From assembly GCA_900545995.1 (NCBI GenBank), contig URBM01000033.1, positions 1 through 15,063 of the forward strand: a DNA stretch of 15,063 nt. The letters run 5' to 3'. Positions 1 through 6,570 of this stretch are shown piece after piece (position 1 is the stretch's first letter; every line of letters starts with the position of its first letter). Under the pieces are notes generated by a model that saw only the letters and a program-made list of their open reading frames with translations, was not told where the DNA came from and did not search any database. The position numbers and the translations under genes are program-made. Origin of the DNA: an uncultured Collinsella sp. GTDB lineage: Bacteria; Actinomycetota; Coriobacteriia; Coriobacteriales; Coriobacteriaceae.

Positions 1-299
1 GGGATATCCTGCGCAACCATACCACCGCTTTCGTGTCCTGCCCCGACTGGGTCACCGCTCGCGGCATGCGCACCCTGGGCGCTCCCGAGAAGGGCGACCC
101 GCGCGTCATCTCCGGCGAGTCCGGCGCTGTGACCACCGGCCTGGTCGAGACCCTCATGCTCGATCCCGAGTACGCCGAGCTCAAGGAGCTCATCGGCCTG
201 GACAAGACGAGCTCCGTGCTCTGCTTCTCCACCGAGGGCGACACCGATCCGGATCAGTACCGTCGCATCGTCTGGGAGGGCGAGTATCCGACCTGCTAG
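1..299 (+). CDS. ygeX: Diaminopropionate ammonia-lyase, C-terminal part (5' end outside window)
   Basis: The open frame enters from the left edge (first full codon at base 3) and ends at TAG 297-299, so only about the last 98 residues are seen. The visible segment has the run AFVSCPDWVTARGMRTLG, then GDPRVISGESGAV, which match the C-terminal region of PLP-dependent, fold-type II diaminopropionate ammonia-lyases. In the family these enzymes convert 2,3-diaminopropionate to pyruvate and two ammonia. The PLP lysine lies in the N-terminal part and cannot be checked here. Its neighbours ygeY and ygeW are the same partners as in the Escherichia coli ygeW-ygeX-ygeY region and in gut-bacterial purine / uric acid degradation clusters, which supports the call. 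A 238-bp gap with a large inverted repeat separates it from ygeY. Confidence 0.88.
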   Translation, partial: DILRNHTTAFVSCPDWVTARGMRTLGAPEKGDPRVISGESGAVTTGLVETLMLDPEYAELKELIGLDKTSSVLCFSTEGDTDPDQYRRIVWEGEYPTC

Positions 300-315
300 C
301 AGGTCTGACCTGTCC

Positions 316-433
316 GGAGGCAGCCGGAGGACTTTACTCCCTGCTCGGACAGTCCTGCTCGCACGGAGAGCACATTAAGTGCTCTCCGGCTCGTGCGGAA
401 CTCGCGACGGAGCAAAGTCCTCCGTCCGCCTCC
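316..433. repeat. 118-nt nested imperfect inverted repeat between ygeX and ygeY
   Basis: The 25-nt arm at 316-340 is complementary to 409-433 at 22 of 25 positions (mismatches at 322/427, 324/425 and 336/413). Nested inside is a perfect 10-bp hairpin, 364-373 with 379-388, loop ATTAA. In an alternative pairing, GCAC 361-364 can pair with GTGC 393-396. No T run follows either stem on the plus strand, so it is not a classical intrinsic terminator. It could be a MITE/REP-like element, an mRNA stability or processing structure, or a cis-regulatory RNA for ygeY. I do not recognise a known riboswitch. It has no second copy in this window. Confidence 0.7.
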
Positions 434-472
434 TATGGTTACTTGCTTGTGGGGTGCTCGACTTCACGCTGC

Positions 473-512
473 TTGGCACAAGTGATCTATCTGAAATATC
501 TACCTGTAGGTA
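473..512 (+). promoter_or_regulatory. Weak promoter-like and operator-like sequence upstream of ygeY
   Basis: TTGGCA (473-478) is followed after 18 bases by TATCTA (497-502), only a weak sigma-70-like pair. Overlapping the -10 side is a short inverted repeat, TACCT-GT-AGGTA (501-512). The stretch 484-520 is AT-richer than its surroundings. The ygeY ribosome binding site GAAAGG (523-528) follows. This is suggestive only; the gene could also be read through from ygeX. Confidence 0.25.
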
Positions 513-537
513 AACCCTTGTAGAAAGGTTGACTGTT

Positions 538-1923
538 ATGACTAAGGAACTCGATTTCGAGGCAATTAAAAACGCTGCTGAGTCCCACCGTGCTGATATG
601 ACTCGCTTCCTGCGCGCTATGATCTCGCACCCCTCTGAGTCTTGCGAGGAGGGCGAGGTTGTCGCCTGCATCAAGGCCGAGATGGAGAGCCTTGGCTATG
701 ACGAGGTCAAGGTCGACGGCCTGGGCAACGTTATGGGCTTTATGGGCGAGGGCGACAAGATTATCGCCATCGACTCCCACATCGACACCGTCGGCATCGG
801 CAACATCGAGAACTGGGACGCCGATCCCTATGAGGGCTACGAGACCGACGAGATCATCTACGGCCGCGGCGGCTCCGACCAGGAGGGTGGCATGGCTTCT
901 GCTACCTACGCTGCCAAGATGATGAAGGACATGGGCCTTATCCCCGAGGGCTACAAGATCATGGTCGTCGGCACCGTCCAGGAAGAGGACTGCGACGGCA
1001 TGTGCTGGCAGTACATCTACAACAAGGACGGCATTAAGCCCGAGTTCGTCATTTCCACCGAGCCCACCGACGGCGGCATCTATCGCGGTCACCGCGGCCG
1101 CATGGAGATCCGCGTCGACGTTCACGGCACCTCCTGCCACGGCTCCGCTCCCGACCGCGGCGACAACGCCATCTACAAGATGGCCGACATCATCGCCGAC
1201 GTCCGCGCTCTCAACAACAACGGCTGTGACGAGTCGACCGACATCAAGGGCCTCGTCAAGATGCTCGACCCCAAGTACAACCCCGAGCACTTCGAGGACG
1301 CCCGCTTCCTGGGCCGCGGCACCTGCACCGTCAGCCAGATCTTCTACACCAGCCCCAGCCGCTGCGCTGTCGCTGACTCCTGCGCCATCTCCATCGACCG
1401 TCGCATGACCGCTGGTGAGACCTGGGAGTCCTGCCTGGACGAGATCCGTAACCTGCCGGCCGCCAAGAAGTACGGCGACGACGTGAAGGTCTCCATGTAC
1501 ATGTACGACCGTCCGTCCTGGACCGGCGAGGTCTACGAGACCGAGGCTTACTTCCCCACGTGGATCAACAAGGAGACCGCTCCGCACGTCAAGGCCCTCG
1601 TCGACGCCCACAAGGCCATGTTCGGTGACGAGCGCATCGGCTGCGAGCCCAGCATGGACAAGCGCACCGGTCGTCCGCTGTGCGACAAGTGGACCTTCTC
1701 CACGAACTGCGTTTCCATCCAGGGCCGCTATGGCATCCCCTGCGTCGGCTTTGGCCCGGGTGCCGAGTCTCAGGCTCACGCTCCCAACGAGGTCACCTAC
1801 AAGGACGACCTGGTCACCGCTGCCGCCATGTATGTGGCTGCCCTGAACCTCTACGATCCGAGCCAGGCCGATGGCGATGCCACCGTGTTCCGCGCCGGTC
1901 TGACCAACAACAAGATCGACTAG
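538..1923 (+). CDS. ygeY: YgeY family M20-type metallohydrolase
   Basis: This 461-residue protein belongs to the M20 peptidase / amidohydrolase superfamily and is of the YgeY type linked to selenium and purine metabolism. Visible metal-site motifs are SHIDTV (residues 80-85, H81 and D83), GGSDQEGG (111-118, D114) and VQEEDCDG (147-154, E149/E150 as catalytic base and ligand). A late histidine lies in SQAHAPNE. Long stretches agree with the E. coli protein as I recall it, for example SPSRCAVADSCA and YDRPSWTG. It is about 60 residues longer than the roughly 400-residue E. coli protein: extra segments lie around bases 1240-1305 and 1630-1680, plus a C-terminal tail. ATG 538 is chosen because GAAAGG lies 9 bases upstream; TTG 529 in the same frame directly abuts that site. 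The substrate is unproven; a ureido or amide intermediate of purine breakdown is plausible. No signal peptide is seen, so it is cytoplasmic. Confidence 0.93.
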   Translation: MTKELDFEAIKNAAESHRADMTRFLRAMISHPSESCEEGEVVACIKAEMESLGYDEVKVDGLGNVMGFMGEGDKIIAIDSHIDTVGIGNIENWDADPYEGYETDEIIYGRGGSDQEGGMASATYAAKMMKDMGLIPEGYKIMVVGTVQEEDCDGMCWQYIYNKDGIKPEFVISTEPTDGGIYRGHRGRMEIRVDVHGTSCHGSAPDRGDNAIYKMADIIADVRALNNNGCDESTDIKGLVKMLDPKYNPEHFEDARFLGRGTCTVSQIFYTSPSRCAVADSCAISIDRRMTAGETWESCLDEIRNLPAAKKYGDDVKVSMYMYDRPSWTGEVYETEAYFPTWINKETAPHVKALVDAHKAMFGDERIGCEPSMDKRTGRPLCDKWTFSTNCVSIQGRYGIPCVGFGPGAESQAHAPNEVTYKDDLVTAAAMYVAALNLYDPSQADGDATVFRAGLTNNKID

Positions 1924-1945
1924 TCCCATTCCTCGATCTTGTTGA

Positions 1946-1970
1946 GCCGGGGGCAGTTTATGCCCCCGGC
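1946..1970 (+). terminator. Perfect GC-rich hairpin after ygeY
   Basis: A 10-bp perfect stem, GCCGGGGGCA (1946-1955) with TGCCCCCGGC (1961-1970), closes on the loop GTTTA, 22 bases after the ygeY stop. No clear T run follows (the next bases are GCCTCCTGTT), so termination is probable but may be partial. It could instead protect the 3' end of a processed ygeY mRNA. Confidence 0.6.
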
Positions 1971-1978
1971 GCCTCCTG

Positions 1979-2006
1979 TTGACTTGGGGCCCGCGGTCGT
2001 TATCTC
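1979..2006 (+). promoter_or_regulatory. Candidate promoter for ygeW
   Basis: TTGACT (1979-1984, five of six to the -35 consensus) is followed by a 16-base spacer and TATCTC (2001-2006, a weak -10). It sits just past the ygeY hairpin and 118 bases before the ygeW start, which leaves a long leader. The remaining gap to 2124 shows no gene. Confidence 0.4.
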
Positions 2007-2124
2007 CCATGCTTCCTCGACGGTGGCGGGTCCTCGTCATAGCGCTCTGCATGTTCTAGCCACACGCGCATGCCGGAGCGCATCTACTCATTGCGATCGT
2101 TTCACCTTTAGAAAGGACATTTAC

Positions 2125-3327
2125 ATGGACGCCAAGTTTACCGAGCTCGTCGAGCAGCTGAACGGCCTCGATTTTAAGGGTATGTACGGCAGCGACTTCC
2201 TGCACACTTGGGACAAGACCACCGATGAGCTCAAGGCGCTCTACATCGTCGCCGACGCTCTGCGCGAGCTGCGCGAGAACAACGTTTCGTCCAAGATCTT
2301 CGATTCGGGCCTGGCCGTCTCGCTGTTCCGCGACAACTCCACCCGTACGCGCTTCTCCTTCTCTAAGGCCGCCAACCTGCTCGGCCTTGAGCTGCAGGAC
2401 CTGGACGAGAAGAAGTCCCAGATCGCTCACGGCGAGACCGTCCGCGAGACCGCTACCATGATCTCCTTCATGGCCGACGTCATCGGCATCCGCGACGACA
2501 TGTACATCGGCAAGGGCGACGCCTACATGGCCGAGGTCTCTGAGTCTGTCCAGCAGGCCTACGAGGACGGTGTTCTGGATCACCGTCCCACGCTCATCTC
2601 CCTGCAGTCCGACTCCGATCACCCCACGCAGTCCTCTGCCGACATGCTCTACCTTATCAACGAGTTTGGCGGCCTTGAGAACCTCAAGGGCAAGAAGGTT
2701 GCCGTTACCTGGGCCTATTCGCCCTCTTACGGCAAGCCGCTGTCCTGCCCGCAGTCGCTGATCAGCCTGCTGCCCCGTTTTGGCATGGACGTCACCCTGG
2801 CCCACCCCGAGGGCTACGACCTCATGCCCGAGGTCGTCGAGCGCGCTAAGGGCTACGCCGCCGAGTCCGGCACCACCTTTAAGCAGGTCAACACCATGGC
2901 CGAGGCCTTCGAGGGCGCCGACATCGTGATCCCCAAGAGCTGGGCTCCGTTTGCCGCCATGGAGAAGCGCACCAACCTGTACGCCGAGGGCGACGACGCC
3001 GGCATCGCTGCGCTCGAGAAGGAGCTGCTCGCCCAGAACGCCACCCATCAGGACTGGTGCTCCACGACTGAGCTCATGGAGAAGACTGCCAACGGCCAGG
3101 ACACTATCTTTATGCACCCGCTGCCCGCCGACATCTCCGGTGTCTCTTGCGAACACGGCGAGGTCAACGCCGACGTCTTCGACATGCACCGCGTGGGCAT
3201 GTACAAGGAGGCCAGCTACAAGCCGTACGCCATCGCAGCCATGATGTTCCTGCAGAAGGTTGCCGATCCCGCCGCTACCCTCAAGGCCCTCGACGAGCGC
3301 AACACCGCCCGTTGGTTCCAGGCCTAA
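2125..3327 (+). CDS. ygeW: Knotted carbamoyltransferase YgeW
   Basis: This 400-residue protein belongs to the aspartate/ornithine carbamoyltransferase superfamily, YgeW type; the E. coli protein is about 396 residues. The carbamoyl-phosphate loop FRDNSTRTR is at residues 68-76, the DHPTQ element at 165-169 and the HPLP element near the C terminus (bases 3115-3126). Family members form knotted trimers. The physiological substrate of YgeW has been uncertain. In purine-degrading clusters the reverse reaction, phosphorolysis of a ureido compound to carbamoyl phosphate, would feed the carbamate kinase encoded 14 bases downstream. The ATG at 2125 has GAAAGGA (2111-2117) at good spacing; an in-frame extension upstream to 1939 is rejected because it would run through the ygeY hairpin and lacks family similarity. 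Codon use is strongly biased and ribosomal-protein-like, suggesting high expression. Confidence 0.94.
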   Translation: MDAKFTELVEQLNGLDFKGMYGSDFLHTWDKTTDELKALYIVADALRELRENNVSSKIFDSGLAVSLFRDNSTRTRFSFSKAANLLGLELQDLDEKKSQIAHGETVRETATMISFMADVIGIRDDMYIGKGDAYMAEVSESVQQAYEDGVLDHRPTLISLQSDSDHPTQSSADMLYLINEFGGLENLKGKKVAVTWAYSPSYGKPLSCPQSLISLLPRFGMDVTLAHPEGYDLMPEVVERAKGYAAESGTTFKQVNTMAEAFEGADIVIPKSWAPFAAMEKRTNLYAEGDDAGIAALEKELLAQNATHQDWCSTTELMEKTANGQDTIFMHPLPADISGVSCEHGEVNADVFDMHRVGMYKEASYKPYAIAAMMFLQKVADPAATLKALDERNTARWFQA

Positions 3328-3341
3328 AGCTGGGCTGAGAA

Positions 3342-4292
3342 ATGGCTAAGCGTATCGTTGTCGCCCTTGGCGGAAACGCCCTCGGCGCCAACCTTCCCGA
3401 GCAGATGGAGGCCGTCAAGACGACTTCCAAGGCTATCGTCGACCTGATCGAGGAGGGCAACGAGGTCGTCGTCGTGCATGGCAACGGTCCCCAGGTGGGC
3501 ATGATCGCCAACGCGATGGCTGAGCTCACGCGCTCTAATCCTCAGAAGTACGTTCCCTGCCCCTTGTCCGTTTGCGGCGCCATGAGCCAGGGCTACATTG
3601 GCTATGACCTGCAAAATGCGCTGCGCGAGGAAATGCTCGACCGCAATATCGACAAGGGTGTCGCCACCGTGCTCACCCAGGTCGAGGTTGCGGCGGACGA
3701 TCCGGCCTTTGCCGACCCGGTCAAGCCGATTGGTCCGTGGATGAGCGAGGCCGAGGCCAAGGAGCTGGAGGCCGACCGCGGCTACCAGTTCATCCACGAC
3801 GAGAAGCAGGGCTTCCGTCGCGTGGTTGCCTCGCCCAAGCCCGTGAACATCGTCGAGCTCGACACCATTAAGTCGCTCGTCGAGTCCAACCATGTGGTGA
3901 TCTCCTGCGGCGGCGGTGGCATTCCCGTCACCAAGGCCCAGGGCAACCACCTTAAGGGCGCTGCCGCCGTCATCGATAAGGACTTTGCGGCCGAGAAGCT
4001 CGCCGAGCAGCTCGACGCCGATGCCCTGGTTATCCTGACGGCCGTGGAGAAGGTTGCCATTGGCTTTGGCACCGACCACGAGCAGTGGCTCGACACGCTG
4101 ACCGCGGCTGACGTAAAGCGTCTGTCTGAGGCCAACGAGTTCGGTCGTGGCTCCATGCTGCCCAAGGTCCAGGCAGCCTCGACATTTGCCGAGAGCAAGC
4201 CGGGCCGCACGGCGCTCATCACACTGCTCGAGAAGGCGCGCGATGGCCTTGCCGGCAAGACCGGTACCACGTTTACCGGCGACGCTGAGTAG
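3342..4292 (+). CDS. arcC: Carbamate kinase
   Basis: This 316-residue cytoplasmic kinase of the amino-acid kinase fold catalyses carbamoyl phosphate + ADP to ATP + carbamate, which decays to CO2 and ammonia. Visible motifs are VALGGNALG (residues 7-15), VVVVHGNGPQVG (42-53), CGGGGIPV (189-196), AAVIDKDFAA (208-217) and a late GRGSMLPKVQAA. The length is typical of ArcC. It begins 14 bases after the ygeW stop with only a weak ribosome binding site, which suggests translational coupling, and an intrinsic terminator follows. No arginine deiminase genes are adjacent, so the likely source of carbamoyl phosphate is YgeW, making this the ATP-yielding step of the pathway. The name arcC describes the family; yqeA would be the E. 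coli counterpart by context. Confidence 0.95.
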   Translation: MAKRIVVALGGNALGANLPEQMEAVKTTSKAIVDLIEEGNEVVVVHGNGPQVGMIANAMAELTRSNPQKYVPCPLSVCGAMSQGYIGYDLQNALREEMLDRNIDKGVATVLTQVEVAADDPAFADPVKPIGPWMSEAEAKELEADRGYQFIHDEKQGFRRVVASPKPVNIVELDTIKSLVESNHVVISCGGGGIPVTKAQGNHLKGAAAVIDKDFAAEKLAEQLDADALVILTAVEKVAIGFGTDHEQWLDTLTAADVKRLSEANEFGRGSMLPKVQAASTFAESKPGRTALITLLEKARDGLAGKTGTTFTGDAE

Positions 4293-4308
4293 GCATATCT
4301 GCACCATT

Positions 4309-4346
4309 GAGGAGGGTGCCCTGCGTCGCGGGGTGCCCTCCTTTGT
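4309..4346 (+). terminator. Intrinsic terminator of the ygeW-arcC operon
   Basis: GGAGGGTGCCCT (4311-4322) pairs with GGGGTGCCCTCC (4330-4341), including G-T wobbles, with a short GCGTCGC loop and TTT immediately after. It lies 17 bases past the carbamate kinase stop. The remaining gap to 4469 probably holds the promoter for the next operon; a TATAGC box at 4425-4430 is visible but has no convincing -35. Confidence 0.75.
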
Positions 4347-4469
4347 GCTATGGAGAGCCAAGGGTCGTTCGCTGGAAAACGAGTGCGTGCCTGTTCCGAC
4401 GGAGTGTGAGCTTGGTATGGTGGGTATAGCAACTATGGTGTCCAAAGCAGCCAGGGGAGGTTTGCGGAG

Positions 4470-5084
4470 ATGAAACTCGGTTGCGTCATTATGGCTTCGG
4501 GCGAGGGCAAGCGGTTTGGCTCTAACAAGATGCTTGCCGATATCTATGGCGAGCCGCTGATTGCCCGGACCATCGATTCGGTTCCCCAGGGCTTTGACGC
4601 CGTAGTTTCGACGCGTTGGCCCGAGGTCGCCCAGATTTGCGAGGACAAGCATTGCCCGTGCGTGCTGCACGATGGCGAGCTGCGCAGCGAAAGCGTCCGC
4701 GCGGGTCTTTCGTGGGGGGTCGAACGCAACTGGAAAGGTTGCCTCTTTTTGCCGGGCGACCAGCCGCTCGTGAGTTCGGATTCTTTTGGGGCTATGGTTC
4801 GTGCATTTGACGAGTGTGGCCGCAAGCATCCGGTGCGTCTTGCGTGCAACGGTGAGCCTTCGAGCCCGGTGCTCTTTCCGGCGGAACTGTTCGATGCACT
4901 TATGTGTCTTGAGGGCAAGGACGGCGGCGGTTCGATCCTCAAGGGCCGTACCGACGTGGTGCTGGTCGAGGCGCGTGCCTACGAGCTGTGGGACGTCGAT
5001 ACCGCCAAGGGGCAGCGACGCATAGCGGAGCATATCGCCGCCTGCTCGTATTTTGATCGCGTGGCCAACTGTATTAATCAATAA
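4470..5084 (+). CDS. mocA: MobA-like NTP transferase, MocA/YgfJ-type molybdenum hydroxylase maturation
   Basis: This 204-residue nucleotidyltransferase belongs to the MobA-like / MocA (YgfJ) group. The nucleotide-binding start MASGEGKRFGSNKML is at residues 8-22 and the metal-binding LFLPGDQPLV at 92-101. Family members attach CMP (or a similar nucleotide) to molybdopterin to mature xanthine dehydrogenase-type enzymes; YgfJ-type proteins are tied to selenium-dependent molybdenum hydroxylases. GGAG at 4456-4459 precedes ATG 4470 by a slightly long spacing. It ends 8 bases before the amidohydrolase gene, so the two share an operon, although one is a cofactor gene and the other catabolic. Codon use is less biased than in ygeY and ygeW (CGG arginine and TTT phenylalanine occur), suggesting lower expression. 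The exact cofactor modified is inferred from family. Confidence 0.85.
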   Translation: MKLGCVIMASGEGKRFGSNKMLADIYGEPLIARTIDSVPQGFDAVVSTRWPEVAQICEDKHCPCVLHDGELRSESVRAGLSWGVERNWKGCLFLPGDQPLVSSDSFGAMVRAFDECGRKHPVRLACNGEPSSPVLFPAELFDALMCLEGKDGGGSILKGRTDVVLVEARAYELWDVDTAKGQRRIAEHIAACSYFDRVANCINQ

Positions 5085-5092
5085 GGAGCAAC

Positions 5093-6460
5093 ATGATCAT
5101 CATCAAAAACGGCGCGCTCGTGACGCCACAGGGACTTCGCCGCGCTGATCTTGCCATGGAGGGCGATAAGATCGTGCGGATCGCCGCGGCGATTGAGCCT
5201 GCCGAGGGCGATACCGTCGAGGATGCCGCGGGCTGCTGGGTGTTTCCCGGCTTTATCGACGGCCACACGCACATGCAGTGCTGGACTGGCATGGATTGGA
5301 CAGCCGATAGCTTTGAGACCGGCACGCGTGCGGCTGCCTGCGGCGGCACGACGACCATCGTGGACTACGCGACGGCCGATCGCGGCGTGACTATGCCCGA
5401 TGCCTTGGCCGAGTGGCATCGCCGCGCCGACGGAACCTGCACGGCCAACTACGCCTTTCATATGGCACTCGCCGAGTGGAACGAGCGCAACCGCGCCGAC
5501 CTTTCGGCCATGCGCGAGGCGGGCGTATCGTCGTTCAAGACTTACTTTGCCTATGACCACCTGCGCTTGGACGATGCCGAGACGCTCGAGGTGCTCGAGG
5601 AGCTCAAGCGCCTGGGTGGTATCCTGTGCGTGCATTGCGAGAACGGTACGCTGGTGAATGAGCTGCAGAAGCGCGTGTACGAGCAGGGTATACACGGGCC
5701 CGAGGGCCACGCGCTCAGCCGTCCGGACGTGTGCGAGGCCGAGGCAGTGAGCCGTCTGCTATATCTGGCGCACCTGGCCGGCGACGCACCGGTCAACGTG
5801 GTGCACCTTTCGACCAAGCTGGGGCTCGAGGCCATCCGTGCCGCCAAGGCGCGCGGGCAGAAGAATATCTATGTCGAGACTTGCCCTCAGTATCTGATGC
5901 TCGACGATACTTGCTACTTGGAGCAGGGCGAGGACGGCTTTGCGGGTGCCAAGTATGTGATGAGTCCGCCGCTGCGCCATGCGGGTGACCGTGCGGCTCT
6001 GCGCGAGGCGCTTGTGGCCGGCGAGATCGATACCATCGCCACTGACCACTGCAGCTTTAACCTGCACGGGCAAAAGGACCGCGGGCGCGACGACTTCCGC
6101 GCGATTCCCAACGGCGGGCCCGGTGTGGAACATCGCCCCGTCGCGATCGCTACGAGCTTTGAGGGACAGCTGGGCCCCGAGGATCTGTGCCGCTTGATGA
6201 GCGAGAACCCGGCGCGCGTCTTTGGCATGTATCCGCGCAAGGGCTGTCTTGCCGAGGGCTCCGATGCCGACGTGTGCGTGTGGGATCCCCAGGCGCGCTG
6301 GACCATTCGCGCGGCGACGCAGCATCAGGCTGTGGACTACACGCCGCTCGAGGGCTTTGGGGCGCACGGCCGCGCCAAAGCCGTGTTTGTGAACGGCGTG
6401 CTGGCTGCGCGCGACGGTGAGCCCACCGGAGCCCAACCCGGCCGCTACGTCCCCCGCTAA
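5093..6460 (+). CDS. hydA: Dihydropyrimidinase / hydantoinase-type cyclic amidohydrolase
   Basis: This 455-residue TIM-barrel metal-dependent hydrolase opens cyclic ureides. The binuclear metal ligands of the family are all visible: DGHTH (H58, H60), the lysine to be carboxylated in SSFKTYFAY (K149), VHCENG (H181), VVHLSTK (H238) and IATDHCSF (D318). The usual beta-sandwich segments flank the barrel at both termini. The strong ribosome binding site AAGGAG (5083-5088) overlaps the stop of the upstream mocA-like gene. In E. coli the counterpart is hyuA (ygeZ), next to ygeY, ygeX and ygeW, and it is one of the genes of the uric-acid cluster found in gut bacteria. The natural substrate is therefore more likely a purine-derived ring than dihydrouracil, but the sequence does not settle this. 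It could equally be labelled hyuA or dht. Confidence 0.92.
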   Translation: MIIIKNGALVTPQGLRRADLAMEGDKIVRIAAAIEPAEGDTVEDAAGCWVFPGFIDGHTHMQCWTGMDWTADSFETGTRAAACGGTTTIVDYATADRGVTMPDALAEWHRRADGTCTANYAFHMALAEWNERNRADLSAMREAGVSSFKTYFAYDHLRLDDAETLEVLEELKRLGGILCVHCENGTLVNELQKRVYEQGIHGPEGHALSRPDVCEAEAVSRLLYLAHLAGDAPVNVVHLSTKLGLEAIRAAKARGQKNIYVETCPQYLMLDDTCYLEQGEDGFAGAKYVMSPPLRHAGDRAALREALVAGEIDTIATDHCSFNLHGQKDRGRDDFRAIPNGGPGVEHRPVAIATSFEGQLGPEDLCRLMSENPARVFGMYPRKGCLAEGSDADVCVWDPQARWTIRAATQHQAVDYTPLEGFGAHGRAKAVFVNGVLAARDGEPTGAQPGRYVPR

Positions 6461-6487
6461 CAGGAGGGGGTGCCGGACCCCCCCGCA

Positions 6488-6552
6488 GTTGCGGTGAAAT
6501 ACGGACTGTTTGCGGCCATTAGGTGGCCAAACAGTCCGTATTTCACCGCAAC
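6488..6552. repeat. 65-nt palindromic repeat, copy 1
   Basis: Perfect 24-bp arms, 6488-6511 and 6529-6552, enclose an inner 5-bp stem, GGCCA (6514-6518) with TGGCC (6524-6528), around TTAGG. It lies between the convergent ends of the amidohydrolase gene (stop 6460) and yqeC (stop 6571). No T run flanks it on either strand, so it is at best a T-less bidirectional terminator. A 65-nt homologue lies at 9274-9338 in the same orientation, judged by the central TTAGG. The pattern suggests a dispersed REP/MITE-like element. Confidence 0.9.
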
Positions 6553-6570
6553 CGCGGAGACTGGGGCTGG

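Noticed and set aside
316..433. Riboswitch for purines or molybdenum cofactor
   Set aside because: The structure is tempting given the pathway, but no conserved core of the purine, xanthine or Moco classes could be recognised; kept only as an unexplained inverted repeat.
487..2052. Long minus-strand open frame opposite ygeY
   Set aside because: V/G/D-rich shadow of the ygeY codons with no motif or ribosome binding site support.
1939..2124. N-terminal extension of ygeW by 62 residues from an upstream in-frame start
   Set aside because: The extension runs through the ygeY hairpin and the candidate promoter and does not resemble the family; ATG 2125 has a good ribosome binding site and gives the expected length.
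3324..5081. Long minus-strand open frame opposite the carbamate kinase and mocA-like genes
   Set aside because: Same shadow effect; it crosses a clear intrinsic terminator and two real genes, and its translation shows no recognisable domain.
6488..6552. Insertion sequence end or CRISPR repeat
   Set aside because: There is no transposase, no target duplication that can be seen, and only two copies 2.7 kb apart with genes between them; a REP/MITE-like palindrome fits better.
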